A program made the position numbers and the translations under genes. The notes under the pieces are model-generated. The model was not told where the DNA came from and did not search any database. It saw nothing but the letters and a program-made list of their open reading frames with translations. Positions 19,214 through 34,300 of a stretch of 64,000 nucleotides of DNA are shown in pieces. Numbering within the stretch: position 1 is the stretch's first letter; each line of letters opens with the position of its first letter. The stretch is from Takifugu bimaculatus (lineage: Eukaryota; Chordata; Actinopteri; Tetraodontiformes; Tetraodontidae), in assembly GCA_004026145.2 (NCBI GenBank), contig CP034975.1, positions 11,967,418 through 12,031,417 of the forward strand. The letters are read 5' to 3'.

Positions 19214-22200
19214 GCCTACTTGCACATACCTGTAATTCTATTGTCTACAGTCATCTCAAACATTCTTGTGGCAGTCGCTCTTCCTCTTCCTCCTCTTCAC
19301 CTTAGCTGACAGAAAGCCTTTCTTTCTCCGTGTGTCACTGCCGACACACAACAACAGGGATGGCATCAGCAGCCAAACCTTTAGCCTTAATTACACCCTA
19401 ACACATAGCTGCAACACCCCTCTTGTCAGTCAGAACTACAATAAAATACGTCGGCTGTGGAGAAACACCTGGCGGGATGTCTTACAGGTGACGAAAGGGC
19501 AGCGTGGAGGTGGATTGTGGCGCCGAGCCGCGAGCTCATCGTGTCAGTTACGGCCCTGAAATTCTTGGTAGCAAGAGAAAAAGGAAGAATTCTATGTTGT
19601 TCTTTCTATATAAGTTATATTTCCAGTCATTTTTGTGGGTGCTTACAGTTCCTCCCCCAGAGCTGCTCCCTGCCCGTCACCTTTCATATGTTTGCATATC
19701 TGATGCATCAGCCCCGTTGGCCCTGAAGTATTTACTAACGTGGCTGCTGTGACGTCCTCGCGTGTTAATTTCAGCGGTTCCTCTGCTGCCAGCTGCTGCC
19801 ACACATTTCCCACATTAGCTGCGTTAGCGCTCATGTGCACGTGGCGAGCAGGCACATGCAACGCCGCACGACAGCAACACTCAGTGACGCACACAAACAA
19901 TCACAAATGTATTTGCAGGCATATTTGGTGGCAGGCTGACTCACAGCCGGGATAAAGAAGAGATTAACAGCAGGACCGTCGGTGCGGTGCACTCTGGGCT
20001 AAACAGCTTGGCTCTTTGATCACAGCCTGTCGGGTTCCTGAAGCTCAGTTAATCATGGAGAATCAGAGCGTTGCACATCACCACAAAAGCTGTTGTAAGA
20101 GTAACGGGGGTAAGAAGTGGGACGTCAAGTGGCATTTATGAGAGAAGGTCAAACATGGCAGGTCAAGCCTCAGCACCAGTTTCTCTTCATCTCCCATCAT
20201 ATTGTCCTCCGTTATTAACAATCAGCGACCATCAGTGTAATTGAATTCCTTAATTATCTTTTTTTTCTCTGTAAAAGCTAATCCTCCCCCCCATTTTTGG
20301 CTGAAGCAAACTCGCTGGACTTTGTTGTTGCGTTATTACTGGTTGATGATGGTTAACAGTGACAGAAATGAAGCATTTTAATTGAGTCTTCAAAACCCTT
20401 AAAGGTGAAGCTCACCTGCTGAACTCACGCATGCTGGGAGCCTTGATAGCCGTCCTGTCTTACTTTGGTGCTAACAACATTCACCGTGCAGCATCAGCTG
20501 GAATTCTTGCATTGTGGCTAATCCATTATTAATTTCCCTTCATGTTGTTCCAGAGCCTTCGCTGTCTATTAGTCTGAGAATAAGCATGAGCCAGTCGGAT
20601 CGGGCACACGCACCTCTGTTTACGCTAATGACTTGTCCTTTGCTTCAGCAGAGACAGAAACATCCACACATGGAACTAATTCGAGCTTGCGCGCAACACC
20701 AAGGCTGCCTGATGAATCGCTCCGCCAAGGCTGATCTGATAAATCGATCATTGTTCCTAAGGTAACGTGTGGTGTTGGGGGACATCATAATACAGCCAGG
20801 AACCCATTCATTAAGCCGAGAGTCGCGCTGAATAGAGGCAGGAGGCAGGAGATGTTTTTAGGAACGTGGGGAGGATGACATCAGTGTCGACACGTGTGCT
20901 CGATGCTGAAAAGGACTCACTGTTTGTCTTGGCCCAGCTTATCGGCTGGACTTTTGTTAAAAGCTGGTGTCAAAGTGTGAGATGTTGCAGATACCCTGCT
21001 GCACATGCCAGGAAAATTGTTTAGAAAGAGGTTTAATGAATCTAATGCAAATTAAAGCTATATAAGAGCATTCTTGTCAAATTACTCTCATGACACAGTG
21101 GGGCTGGCGTTCCATATTCAGCAAAAGTACAGTAAAAATACAACAAGGTTAAATATAGATGCTTAGAATAAGTTTTTAAACACAGAGTTTTATTTTATAA
21201 AAAGACTTCTCCCTTCAAACTTCGAATTATGCTCGTAAATATCTGATATTTTTTTCCTGGTGTATCCTTCGTTATTGTGCGGCTGAAGGAGCCCCGGGAG
21301 AATTTTGCCCATAATACAGCGTCAGGTTCTCATACCGGCCTGCTAATGTCGGTCAGCAAGTCTGCGGAGCAGATCAAACACTTGACCAATCGGCGTGTTG
21401 CGCCACCGCATTCCTCGATGCTGCAACCCTCACAACCCCTCAGAATGACAATAAAACCTCCAAGTGTAATTCAGCTATGCATGCTCGACATATTCCACAT
21501 GCCTCCCGAAGTAAAGGCACATAAAAACGCACCGCTTCCTCTGCGGCCCCTCATTGTCTGGCCTGAGCTTTGAGCAAACATTGCACAGTACAGTAAAGAT
21601 GCAATTAGGCTGAGGCCATGCAGCACCTGCAAAAGAAAAGGAGGTGAGCTTGCCTTTAAGCTCTGATGATAACAGATGTCAAGAATGTGATCTGGCTGTT
21701 GGCAGCATGGCATTGAAACACACTTACAACACAAGCACAATGACATTCCTGAAGTTAGCCCCAGCTGGGTTTAATGCCTAACTCAGCTGTGAATAGAAGC
21801 GTGTCGCTGGGTTCAGCCTTGTGAGGTGGGCAGCTGAAGTCACAGTTTGGAGACCTGCAGATGATTCCTGACACGGAGGACGCTTCCCGGAGGGGCCCGT
21901 TGCCACGGCTGCCTGGATTCCGTGGGGGGAGCGGATCAGCCGACCAGCATAGATTTCTTCCGGGCCTTTTTGAGTGCCAGCATCCAGACGGATGATGCTT
22001 AACAAGACAGGACACATGCTGGCTACAGGTCAAATCAGGTCTTGTCCAAAAGAGAACCTGACTGACTTTGTGTCCGTTCTCCTCTTTGTTTTCTCTCTTG
22101 ACTTTCCTGTACGGCCAGTTGGTCTTTCTGTTACTCTGTTCTTCACTGTGATGATTTTAAAAATGCTCTACCTGAAAATAAATCCCTTTTCACCTTTCAT

Positions 22201-23460
22201 TTCAAGATTTCAAGAATCTTTTCTTCCCCACGTTTCAAAGCGAGTCTTTTCCATTCCCAGTTTTCCCACTTATTTTATCCCGAATGTCGGCACTGGGCTG
22301 GTCAGAAAAATGATGCGTGTGTGACACAAAAAAATAAAGCAACTTTATTATCATGCCGAATTCAATAAGACAGTGAAAAAGCAACAAAAAACATTTATAC
22401 TTTAATAAACCCCTCTTAAATGACTGATCTTGGCAAAAACCTTCAGTTCTCAGAAAACACTTTGATTGGAAGAAACTGAATCAGTTCAGAGACCTAAAAT
22501 GTTCATTTCTCTGCAGAATCGTGGGGGGATTCACAGGCGCTGACTCAAATTCTCTGAATTGTTTGCGCAATTGTTTCATTAGTGCTGAGTACTGAGATGT
22601 TGCTTCACAGACTTGCCTAAAAATCTAAAATGTTGTTGTAATGCGGTAAAAAAAAGGAAGACAATGGAAACAGATGGTAGATGGACGACGCTGGACGGGA
22701 TATGTTGGATAGTTGTGGAAGCAGGAGGTTCAGGCAGATAAAAGCAGCTTCAATAGAAAAAAGCAGCTTCAATAGAACAAGATAGATGAAATTTGACAAA
22801 ACAGAGTAGCTTAATTCCCAGTATTGGTGTTAATGTTCTCCACCGACATCTCCAGGAACATGAATAAACAGGCACGGATGAAGAACCCACCATGTTTTCA
22901 GATAAGCAGCTGCAAACTATGTTAATGGGTTTCTACTCAACAGCCACAGTTAGGCAACAGCTAACTTACCTACCGCCTGCAGCGAAGGGATTTCTGTGAT
23001 TGCGAAACAACCAGCAGACATCTTAAACATCTTAAAGTGCTCAGGTACGGCTACACGATCTCCTTCTGACCTGGAAACGATTTTCTGTGTTGGTTATGTT
23101 GAAATCAAAAAATAATGAGCTGCTGGCCGTTGCGTAACTGCGTGGTTAAACCCATGAGTGGTTTTCTGACCGCTGGGACAAAAGAGCTTTCATTAAAGAG
23201 TGTTTGGCTTTGGCAGGCAGGCCTTCTTGGCGGGGAAGGGCGCATTGTTGTGGATTCATTTCTCATCATACTGAAATTATTAGAAGATAAACCGAGCTGC
23301 GTCGTCCTGACCATGAGGTCAGGGTCTCGATGATTGGTGTTTGCACAACAAGAAGGTTAACAGTTCAAAAGTGATGGAGGAATGTGTTACATGTTCAGGA
23401 AAAGGTGTGAAACTTACATGCTTTTATCTTCCCATCTTCTAACAGTTGGGTAACAGTGAC
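19214..23460. other. Intergenic, no gene seen
   Basis: Unique-looking sequence without convincing exons. A small tandem duplication of AAAAGCAGCTTCAATAGAA lies near 22739-22777. Open frames here are short and lack paired splice sites. Confidence 0.5.
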
Positions 23461-23580
23461 AGTTGGGTTCTGCTCAGGGTTTCTCCCTGGTCAAAGGAAG
23501 CTTTCCTTATGTCTCCTCCATTAAATGACTGGACAACTGCCTGATTGTGTATCACTGTAAATAAAAATGATTCATGATTC
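23461..23580 (+). repeat. Diverged interspersed repeat, copy 1
   Basis: Starts with GGGTTCTGCTCAGGGTTTCT, then CCCTGGTCAAAGGAAGCTTTCC. It is related to a second copy near 35620 and to a family I recall as widespread in percomorph fish (the '...TTCTTCCTGTTAAAAGG...' repeat). Ends are uncertain and the class was not determined. Confidence 0.45.
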
Positions 23581-25263
23581 CTACAACAAACCACTAATGG
23601 CAGTTGTTATTTGCCTGATTTCCTGAGCAGAGCCAAGAGCTGCACCAGGGGAGATGAAGTGAAGACGTCAAAACGTCTGTTTCTTTGATCCGAATCCCTG
23701 CTCACTGCGGGACGTTGGCGGGGCCAAAAAAACATGGCAGGTGCAGACCGTCCAGGCCCGCCGCCATGTACACGCCCCCCCCCCTTTGACCATTGTCCAT
23801 CCTCCCCCGGACTGGGCGCTCGGTGAATGAGTCCCGGTTCTGTGTTTGGATGAGCTCATTGGGAAAAGATGTGCCGCAGCTCCACATCGTCTTTCATGTC
23901 CACACCAGGACGCAGACTTGGACAACACACCCCGATGCTCTCGCACAAACTCACCGGGTGTCGCACAAGTGTGGCGGAGACTAGAAAACAGCTTTGTTTG
24001 AGAAGAGGGGCTGAAAAATGAGGTTGATGAGGCAAAGAGCAATAACATCTGTCCAACCCATAATATCGCTTGAAAGCCTCTCTTCTGCACTTTCTTTCAT
24101 TAGTCTTCTCGTATGAGTGGTGTCCCTCCAGAGGGAGCGCCACCAGTCCCTGGGGTCCTCAGACTTTGGAACAGTAGTTAAAGAAGTTACCCAGAATTGC
24201 CCTTTGAGCACTTTCAGACCCCAGAATGGGCTGGGGAAAAAACTATGCCTAGAAAAGAAAGCTGGGAACTGCAGAGCTGACCAACTAAAAACAATATTGT
24301 TCTTGAAAATAAAGCCCGGCGAGCAGCCTTTGCTCAAATGAACAAAAAGAAACGTTAACCTGATCTTTAAATGTGTTTTATTACCACATGCTTTAGGTAA
24401 ACAAACATGCTTTACAAGAAACAACTGATCCCTGGATGAAACATGTACAAAAACAACCCTCAACAGCTATTTATGGAATGTTAGCTTAGCTTGTAGCGAA
24501 TATTTAGCGTTAACTGTGGAATGTGTACCTGCAATTACCTGAAAAATGATGCTTAAAGCAAAACAGTTGTGGTGCCTGTGTTTGTGTCTCTCACTGAAAT
24601 AAAATGCTGTAAATAAAACTAACGTCGCCGCTTCACTTCAGTTTTCCGCATCCAGAGGCTTCTTGCCATCCTGCTTCTGGCAGTTCTTGATGTTTCCAGC
24701 CAGGATACAGGATGAAAATCTTGGCAGCTTATCCTGGCTCACAATAATATTTATATAAAATGAACAGAAGCCAGATTTGAGCTACATTTATTAAATGGAG
24801 GCATGTTTAAGCTCCAGCACACAGGGTGATTTGTAAGAGAATGAGTTATATTTCCATTCATTTGTTTTAGCTTTAATACCAAAGTTTACTTACTTAGTTT
24901 ACAGTCATCTAATGAGTAAACTAATCTATCAGCTACTCACCTTTTCCTGACCCCTGACAGGAATATTAGCCCAGACTGTCAATATTTTAAATGATCTAAG
25001 TACTCTGTATATAAAGCCTTTTTTCCCCACTAATATTTCATTGTTTCAGGACAAAGTTGATATAGTAGCTCATCCTTGCCCATTCGAGCCACCTTATATC
25101 TATATTTTTATCAACATTTAGATCTCTCACCATGTTTCCTTCCTTCTGTTTTACTGTTTAATTTGCAGTAAAACAGCAGCACAACAGCATAACTGAGAGC
25201 AGGTCTGTTGACAGCCTATGAAATGGTTTTAATGAACATCTATTCACCCTACAGACCCTACAA

Positions 25264-25264
<1 letters not shown>
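23581..25264. other. Intergenic, no gene seen
   Basis: No supported gene. A run of C is present near 23776-23785. Several AATAAA words occur without an accompanying open frame. Confidence 0.5.
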
Positions 25265-25344
<80 letters not shown>

Positions 25345-25346
25345 GC
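25265..25346 (+). repeat. (TCTG)n tetranucleotide microsatellite
   Basis: About 20 perfect CTGT/TCTG units (GACA on the minus strand). This is the same motif class as the large satellite at 43.9 kb, in opposite orientation. Confidence 0.97.
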
Positions 25347-28300
25347 GTTAGCATTGCATAGACAGCAGAAATGATGATGATGAATCAAACTAATTAAAAT
25401 CTCCTGAATAGGTTTTTCCAGGGTGAATTCTGATGATGTTCAGTGTATCGGGACGTATCACGTATTCTTTCCATCTGACTGTGCTTGTAGTGAGACCGCG
25501 GCAGATTTCAGTCCACGTTTGAGGTGATGGGACGTGACGTTCCACAGCGTCCAGATGAGGACGGGCAGGCCTGCGAAGACCATAACGACATTCTGATGTG
25601 AAGTGACAGGGCTGCTTCATTGTTAAGAACCTGAAAATTCCCTTTTTTGTTACATAATTTGTGTTTTTGTGTTTCCCCTCTCTTGGATTTCCCTGACTGA
25701 GCAGCACTGTAAGAGCCAAAAGTGAGCTCTGGGAAAACTGATGTTAATTAAGGAGACGGTGGTTATACAACAGTCATGGGAGTGCATCCGAGGTTCCTTA
25801 GTGTCTCATGACCATGGAAAGGAGTCAGCTGATCTGACCTTCACTGTGTCTTCAAACATGGAGGAGGGCTTCACAGCAAGCTCCTTCTATTCTTGGATGA
25901 AAAGCAGAAAGGTCTCTGAACTTGATGCTTGAAGATCTCTTTCTTATCACTAAGGTGGCTTCAGATTCAGGTGGTCCACATCGTTCTGATGCCTGGGAAT
26001 CCTCCTATCAGCAAATCTTCCATTCCTCCTCTCTACATGTCCAAAACATCTCTGCCAACATCATCTTCAAAAGGTCTGACCTGTCCCTGATGTGCATTGT
26101 GTCGTTTGATAAGCAGCACAATGTTAATGTGTGATTGACATCGAGGTGACGCTGGTTTCATCTTGTCATTTTGATCGGACGGATGTAAACAGCTTCATTC
26201 CTGCACACAGATTTAAAAAATTGTTACTGTGTTAAACTATGCCAACTATGATGGGGTTTCCTGAAGGGCACTGATGTTTACGTAAGTGGGCTGAGAATGG
26301 GGCTATGGGAGGATACTGGAGCCCGTTATCTGCATCTATCTTTGACTTCTGAGGCTGAAGGAGGACAGAAATAAATGGGGAACATCCACTGGTCCCAGTC
26401 CAGTAAGGCTCAATGGGAAATGACTGTAGCATGGATGGCTGCCACCACGTCTGGGTTTGCCTCCTGATAATGATTCGAATGTCACTTGAACCGGAGCTGT
26501 GATCACTGGCTCTCTGAACAATGTTGAAGGTGTCAGATATCCACAGGGGACAATCGGATCCACGTGAGCCAACAGTAATAAACAGAAGACGTCGATCAAA
26601 ACACAACAATAACACAGACAATTGAAATTTACAAGGCAGTAACAACTGACCTTTGGATGATACTCAGAGGTTCATTATAGTAGCTGCAGTGTTACACTTA
26701 ATAATTGTCACGAAGGGTGTTGCTGTCCACATCTCTTCGGATCAAACAGGATTTAGCAACACCACAAAGGGAGCTCTAGTCTCCCGATATTCTTTTATTT
26801 TTGCTGTATCCTCCTCTGGGGAGGAATGTTTCCACGTCATAGATCTGCTGATGTTATATTTGCCAGGGACGTGAGCTCAAATGTCTGTTCCCTTGTGAAA
26901 TCCTCTGCTCTTACTCACATCTGGAGCATGCGATGAAACGAAGCGCCTTTTAAAACTGCAATGGTACCACCTGAAAGAGGGAAAAGGTCCAGAAATGGCT
27001 GTGAAGACTCTGTACCTGGAACAGAACAATTAGAGACATTTCTGAGAACGTACAGTTTAGAAGATTTAATGATGAGTTTGAGAGCACGTACAGGGGCCGA
27101 GGGTTCAAGCACGGCTTGTACGCTCCACCCTCACTGATTGTTCCCTGGTCCAAATCTCTCCAGGAGGAAGGCTCACTCCGCATCACCCTGGGGTCCGGCT
27201 CGGAATTGGCTGATTAACTGAGTCAGTTTTATCAAAGGAAGAATAAATCGCATGTGTTTTGATGTGTGAGTGTTGGAGTTTGAGGATTAAAAATGTTATT
27301 TTCACAACCCTCTTGATGCTTTTAAAATGTGTGTTTTTTCAACATCTCATTTATATAAAAAAAAAAAATGTTTTCAGGAGTTAACTCATGCATGGAAAAA
27401 CTACCTCCACTCTACCAGAGCGCGAGTTATTTTGGTCCCACTTCAGCCAAGCAGGGCTCTGTCTCCCACATGCTGGCTTTCCTGAACTCTGGGATTGTGG
27501 TTATGTTGATTAGTGGCTGTGGGATGCACAGAGATATATATAAATATATATACTTAGGAAACACACCCAAAATACAGGGCATTTAGGAAACGTGGTGGGG
27601 CAGAGGGGAAAGAGAGAGCAGAGCACAGAGATGTGAAAAATAGAGTCCCCAACATACCGCAGATGTTTGTGAAACCCAAAAGATCCACTGGAAAGTGAAA
27701 GAGAGTAACTTTAATATGTGTCTGAATGATTCAGCAGCAGTAATGAGTTCCTGCTGTAAAGTCCTGGCTTTGGCTGAGCGTGCAGCCCGCGGAGGTGCTG
27801 CTTTTTTATGGGCTGAAAACTTGGATGACGCCGCTAACCGCTCGACAGCTGAGCGTGCAGATGCTTTATAACACTTTGTGTAGAAGTGCGTGTCAATAAA
27901 ATGCCGCAGCACACAATTTTGACCTCACACCTCACAGAACCTGGACTGTAGTCACGTTTAATAGCGCCAGGAGACACTTTCATGGTGCTGTATAAATGCA
28001 TGTTGATTTATTGCTGTGTAAAGATCTGCAACCTTTGATATCAACACAGAATGACTACTTGTTCAAACAATCAGCACAGGAACAGTGACAGCAGACGAGT
28101 GAAAGCTTTATCTCCTGCTCATAGAGCTGCAATTGGGAAGCGTCACCACAATTACACGCCAAAGGAACAAAAGGAACACAAAAGGAACTGGTTAACTGAG
28201 GATAGAGATGGAAGAGATACTCCTTCTCACACTTCTGTCACCAGAAATAAGAGTGAAATATACGAGACTCTGTCAATATTTGGATAAAATTGTGCTTTAA

Positions 28301-31300
28301 CAAGCTATCCGAAAAGCACGGTTGCAGCTAAAGGTAACAAAAAAAGTGAAAGTAAAACAAAAGTCCATGTCAGAGGGGATATTAGGCTGCATAAATGTGA
28401 AACAACACCAGATGAAAGTGATGAGCTGAGGAACGTTCTTTACACAAGACGCTGAACCGTGTAAGTCATCTCTGTTGTGGGATCAAATTCCCGATGGGAT
28501 AACGTCCAAGTGGATCTCAAATGTGTTACTCGTGTTGAATTTGATGTTATTTTTCTAGGAGGTGAATAGCCCAACGGAAACCACCCTGAAATAGAAACCA
28601 TATGGGCACATTTTTGCATCAGAATCTGATTTTCCCCGCTGAAAGGGGGAGAAAAAGGAAAAAAACGGGCTGACAGACTGCAGTAGATGACGTCAATGGA
28701 TGCACAGGGACCCTGTTTCTTGGTTCATAAATTCTGTGTGGATTTGCAACAGCAGGCTGGCCAGAGATGACTGATTTATTGGAGCAGTCTGCAGGTGGTG
28801 ATGAAGACAGTGCTGAAAAGACAATGTGGCTCCAGCTCGCCATGACCATGAGCTAAATGTGGGGGGCGACATTCCAATAATGGATATTCCGTTAGCCTCA
28901 AATCAAAAAGGCATATTTATTTGGCAGGCAGTCAATCAAAATGATTATGTTATTTATATATTTATCATGATGTCCTAGGTACGTCTGAGTCAGACCTGAG
29001 CGTCTATTCAGGAACAGTGTCATAAATCCATCATCACAGATCCAATATTGTTCACATTTGATCAATTTGATGATCATTCTTGGAGTCTATCCCCAATAAT
29101 GTGAGGTTTATTTGAATTTTAACAAAGAAATTCCTCTTCTTGCACATTAAGTGGGATTAGCTAGGTTAATGCAGTTACACCTTGTTCATGGAATTCTCTG
29201 CATTGCTGCAGCCCCATCAGTCCATTCCACTCCATCTGGGAAAGTTCTCTTCCATAAGCTGAATTCCAGCTGATCCATTTCAACAGCTCGTCCTCCCCAA
29301 ACTCCTACCTTCCACTCGGATATCATGACGATGGTGGGCTTGGAGCCTGCTGAGACCAGCCACCCTGGACTCCACCTTAGATAAAGAAGTAGAGCTCATG
29401 ATTCCGGGAATGTGGTCTTTGTGGAATGTTGGAATTTGCCACTGTCTGCAGCCTCTCTACCTCCAAGAGTGTGAGTCAGTGTATCAGAACAGATAAAATC
29501 AGTGCAAAAGGATTCCTATTTGTAAAGGTGTTCACCTGTGGTGAGCTGACGCAGACGTCAGGTCCGGCGCCGACAGGTTTCACGTCAAGAGCCGAATCAG
29601 CACAAGTGTCATATTTAAGTCCTATTAAAGAGGCCTGTCTCGTAAAACACCAAACTTTACCCCCCAGTTTATTGACATATAATTTGTTTCTCAATGAATC
29701 AGCTCCATGGGTATTTATGATATTTCTGATTTGTTCTTTTTAAAGAACAACACATCAGTCATCTTTGTTTAAGATAAATTGCTTGTGATGATATCAGTAT
29801 GACAGAGAGGGCGGATATCTGGCTTCTGTGTTGCTGCACTACATTTCCTGGAAACACCAAGAGCTGCTATCTTTTCCCAAATATGTTTGGCTCAGGTATA
29901 GAGGAGATACTGGGCTATCATGTCCATCATTTGGCTGGTTCCTCAGTTCATCATTCAGGTCCCAGGCTAAGAGGTAGGGATCCGTCCTGGCACCATAAAC
30001 TCAGGCAATAGGCGAGCTTCTTATAGAAAAACACGAGGATTAAACCTAAAATACTGGCCAGACTTAATAAGGAACACCTGGCAGGGAGGAGTTAAATACA
30101 CACAGGTAAAACACATAAGGGGAAGCTAAATGAGGGGAAAACAGGACAAGGAATTAAAGTTAAAGCACATTCATTTGTGTGATTTAGCGGTGATGGATTT
30201 TTTTTTATCTGGCCACAACATTTACTAACTAATGTTGCCAGCTGGATGTTCTCAGCCTTTTTTCTGCCAAAATCATCAAACATTATTCGAGACCATTTAT
30301 AAACTCACTCTCTGCAGCCCGCTTTAGTTAAATAAATGAAACATGTCTTCATTTCAAAAGAGACTCGATGCAGAAGACAAAAGTGGGACAGGAAGTAGAC
30401 AAAAATGTGAGAATCAGGTTGTGTCTTAAATCACTGTGTCAACTGTGCTCACGTGTTCAGCGCAGGGCTAAATATGCAAAAAGTGGCTATGAATGACTTT
30501 GCGATGGCTGAATTTAAAAAGCGGATCAGTGCAGCTCGGCTTAATGTGAGGAAACCAAAACCTCTGGATGTTTGTTCCCAGTTTCGCAACACAACACCGA
30601 GGTTTGTAACGCTCTGCTTTTGTGATTAATCAAGTGGTTTGACAAAGGCAAATGTCAAGAATTTGGATAATCAGCAAAGAGCTGCTGCAAACTTAATTAC
30701 AAAAGTGGCAGTGAAGCAGATAAATGAATGAATTTATGTTGTGGCATTTCAACATGTGGCCATGTTCAGGGGTGGGAAACAATGTCTGCTTATGTTGACG
30801 GGAAAATCGAAAATGATTTGATGAAAAAGGAAAAAAATGTGGCTCCACTGTTAAACTTTATATTCCTTTAACTCCATAATAATTGCATGGAATAAGATCT
30901 GGTTACATTTAACCTGAGACAAAGGTCTAAAATCTACAGGTGCAACATGCAAAAACATGCGATGTTCTATCAGCTCTTGACTGTAGAGTTCAGCACATTC
31001 ATTCCCTCCCTTTCAAAGTCCTGGAAAGGTTCTGTGCCTTCTTGACTATTGGGGTCATTTATGAAACGGCGTTCTGGTGTCGCTCCCCCTTCCCCAACGT
31101 TCTTCTCCCGGCCCTCAGCTCGAGATGTAATGAAAAAAACAATCACAGAAAACATCTGCTGTGCATCTCAGACGCTTCGAGAGTTTGGAGCACGTAAAGG
31201 ATCTCCAGATCCTGACCAAATATGTGCCAGACCCTGTCAGACAGCTTTACAGACGCGCCTAAATAACTTCACATTTCTCTCAAAAAGAAAAATTTACAAC

Positions 31301-34300
31301 GGCTAAACATGGGTCGGCTGAGCTGATCTTTTGCACGTGTTTGCCTGCTTCTGCTTGAGGCAAGTTTGTTTTTATTCCAGTGTTTTGAGCTGTTTTACAC
31401 CATTATAAAAACAACTTTATATCCTTGATGAAGGATTAAAAGCTCATCTGAAACTGGGGGTGCAGAAACCCTTGTGTCAGGAGTGAACAGCATTGACCCG
31501 CGGGACCCTGGAGGACCTTCGGCTCTGCTCCTGGTGGGATTGTCTGTGATTCTGCTGCTGCCAGTGAGCTCTAACTTTCATATCTGAGAACTGATTTTCA
31601 TCCAGCCGTTGGATGCTGCACTAATAAGCAAAACCACCATGATCCAAACTATGTGAAAACTATACTTGTGTATTTGTTGGTGCTGTTAAAAGTAATAAGT
31701 TATCACGAATAATACCTCAGTATATCTGATATTAAATGTCAGGACTGTGGGGCATATTTAAATTTTAATTTCAGTATTGATCCCTTCAGAGGCTTGTTTT
31801 TTTCTTCTTCTTCTTCTTCTGCAGATGATTCAGGGGTCAGTTGGAGAACCACAGGGAGGGATTCGAAGCTTTCGGATATTCCAGATTTTGCTCCAGGGTA
31901 GCTGAACCTAGTGGAAGCATGTCTTCCTAAAGCTGGAGGGCCGGTCTGCTCATCCCTGGTTAAATCGACAAGATTTTACCACGATGTCGCATTTGTTTGA
32001 CCAAGATGCTGGTTTGGATTGAATTTATAACGTTAAAACACTTCTATGAGTCAACGCTTGTTTTTAAAGCAACCCCAAATATGCACAAAGGAATTCATCC
32101 CAATGCAGATGAGTCACTAAACTCAAACTAAATTAATTACAGAGCGTGTTGTCAGAATGATCCATTATCCCCCCTTTTGGATACGAGTGCTGTGGACCCA
32201 CCAGGACGCTCTCTGCACCGTTCCTCTTCCACGTGGTCAAAGTCACGTAGTACGAGCACTATTACCTCAGGCCTTTACATTCTGTGCTAATCTTGGTCCG
32301 ATTTTAACCTGTTTCGTTTGACCCTAGTTAAAAAAAAAAAAATCAGCCCATTTACCATGATAAGATCTCAGGAAAGTATCACTTTTCCTTTCCTCGGGGG
32401 AATTTTGCTCTGAAGCCATATTTCACTGGGTGCACTTTGCAGCGACAGCGAGATTTAGGAGCCGCCACGTGCTTCAGTGGAAGAGTCTTTAATTTTTGAG
32501 AACACAGAACATGATAACCTCCTTATCAGCATCAAGCCTCAGGCTTCATTACGCCATTAATTGGAATTTCTAAATACTCCACAATCCCAGCACCATACTG
32601 GTATTCCTGCCCTGCAGATAGATTTTTTTGTAGAAAAAGAAACGCTTACATGCAGCTCAGAAGTGGGGTTAATAAAGTTTATTTTGAACTGAATCTCTAG
32701 AGCGTACATACAGCAGAGTGAGACACATCAGGACCATCAGGCTGGTGTAAATGTATCTGCCTGAACTGCCTGTGCGCTGGTGCACGTACGTGTATGACTA
32801 AAAGAGTCATGTTGAACAATATATCTAACATATCCTGTCTTACCGGCTGTCAGCTTCCAGACTGACATATCAGACTTTTGTCATCTTCTAGATGTGGATC
32901 TACTGCAGATCAGATCTGTGCTGATGCAGCTCCAATGAAGTCAATAAGACTGGAATTTCAGAGACGTTCTGCATCTGAGCATGTGCAGTGTAAAAGGAAC
33001 ACACACTGCTGGCTTGTTATCAAGAGCTGCTGAGGAGAAATAACCCCCAGCCCTCAAGGCTTCCACACATACAGCCGAGTAATCGCTCCTTCCACAGCGA
33101 GTCTCAAGATAATGCTCATTAAAAACACATTAATGTTTAAAGTGAGCTGAAGAACAGAGTGATAAGAGGACAGATTGATGTCGGAATGGGGCTAAAAAGA
33201 AGAGTATTCCGGCAGATCTGAGTCATGAACTTCACAGCTCCACGCCACTGTGCACGTGGCCTCGCACCTATTCATTACCCTAGTTGTCTGCACACAACAT
33301 TCACTTTAGCCTGCTGAAGGTGAGCTCAGATCCAGGTGAGGGAATGAGAGGTCAGGACACGGCAGATTCCATCTGCTCTTTCCGTGCCTGAACACAGCCC
33401 CCCCCCCCAGGTCAGCACTTGTCTTCACAGTCATGTGTACTGTAGGTGACCACATAAATCAGGATCTCTCCCTCCTAGTTCAAGCCTTCAGTCCTTCACA
33501 ATGTAAATGCGTGCAACCACAAGGAGGAGCAATATCTAAATCCCCCTCCCAATGACAAATAAGAGATTTAGTCAAGGTTAAGTTTTATTTTCTTTCGTGG
33601 TTGATAAATTAAAACATTTGGAAAGAATTCAAAACTCCTGTCGCTCCAAAAAGGTGAAACTTCCAGTCTGACAACCAGAAACTAGTCCAGAGGTCCATTT
33701 CCCAGTCCTGGAGTCTCATTCTTTCGTGTACATTTGACCCCCCACACTAAGATTTTCCCTTGTTTTGACGTGCTGCTAGTAAATCGAGGTCTCTGCTCCT
33801 CTTTCTGGGATGCATCTTTATTACCTTTGCACACTGATCATGTAGCTTTTAGCACACTCTTATTAGATAAAATATTTACATGAGCTGGAGTGCAGCTTTA
33901 TGGGTCCATAAGCCTTCTGGGATAGTTGTCCTAAACATTATTGCTAATAATTTATAGGCACACGTGTTCTCAGTGCCCAACCATGTTCTGCTATTTTAGC
34001 CAGTGTACCACAGCAGTTTCAGCTGAATTACAACAATGGCCTAATATTGTAATGTACTGTACAACACACACCAAATATGTGGATAAACATCTAAAAGCAG
34101 CAAAGCTCCAGCACTGCAGCTACAAGAATCCTGTTGTGTTTCTCATCTTTCCTTGTTTTTCTGAAGATGCATATTTCTTACCTCACCCTTGACTCTTAAC
34201 CCCTCCCCCCCCAACAAATGGAATAACTTCAATTTCTGAGCCCTACAATAAATATCCAGGGATTAGAGGCAGGAAGGAGGTGAGATGTGGACCTATGGGA

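Noticed and set aside
19073..19309. His/Thr-rich open frames over the (CA)n tract
   Set aside because: Pure microsatellite translation.
20514..20765. 83-codon open frame in the intergenic region
   Set aside because: No splice signals, no recognisable family and ordinary length for chance. Treated as noise.
26232..27200. Minus-strand frames with protein-like pieces (for example EGGAYKPCLNPRPL), briefly compared with galactosyltransferase motifs
   Set aside because: The similarity is superficial. No catalytic motif, no consistent splice chain and no other domain piece was found.
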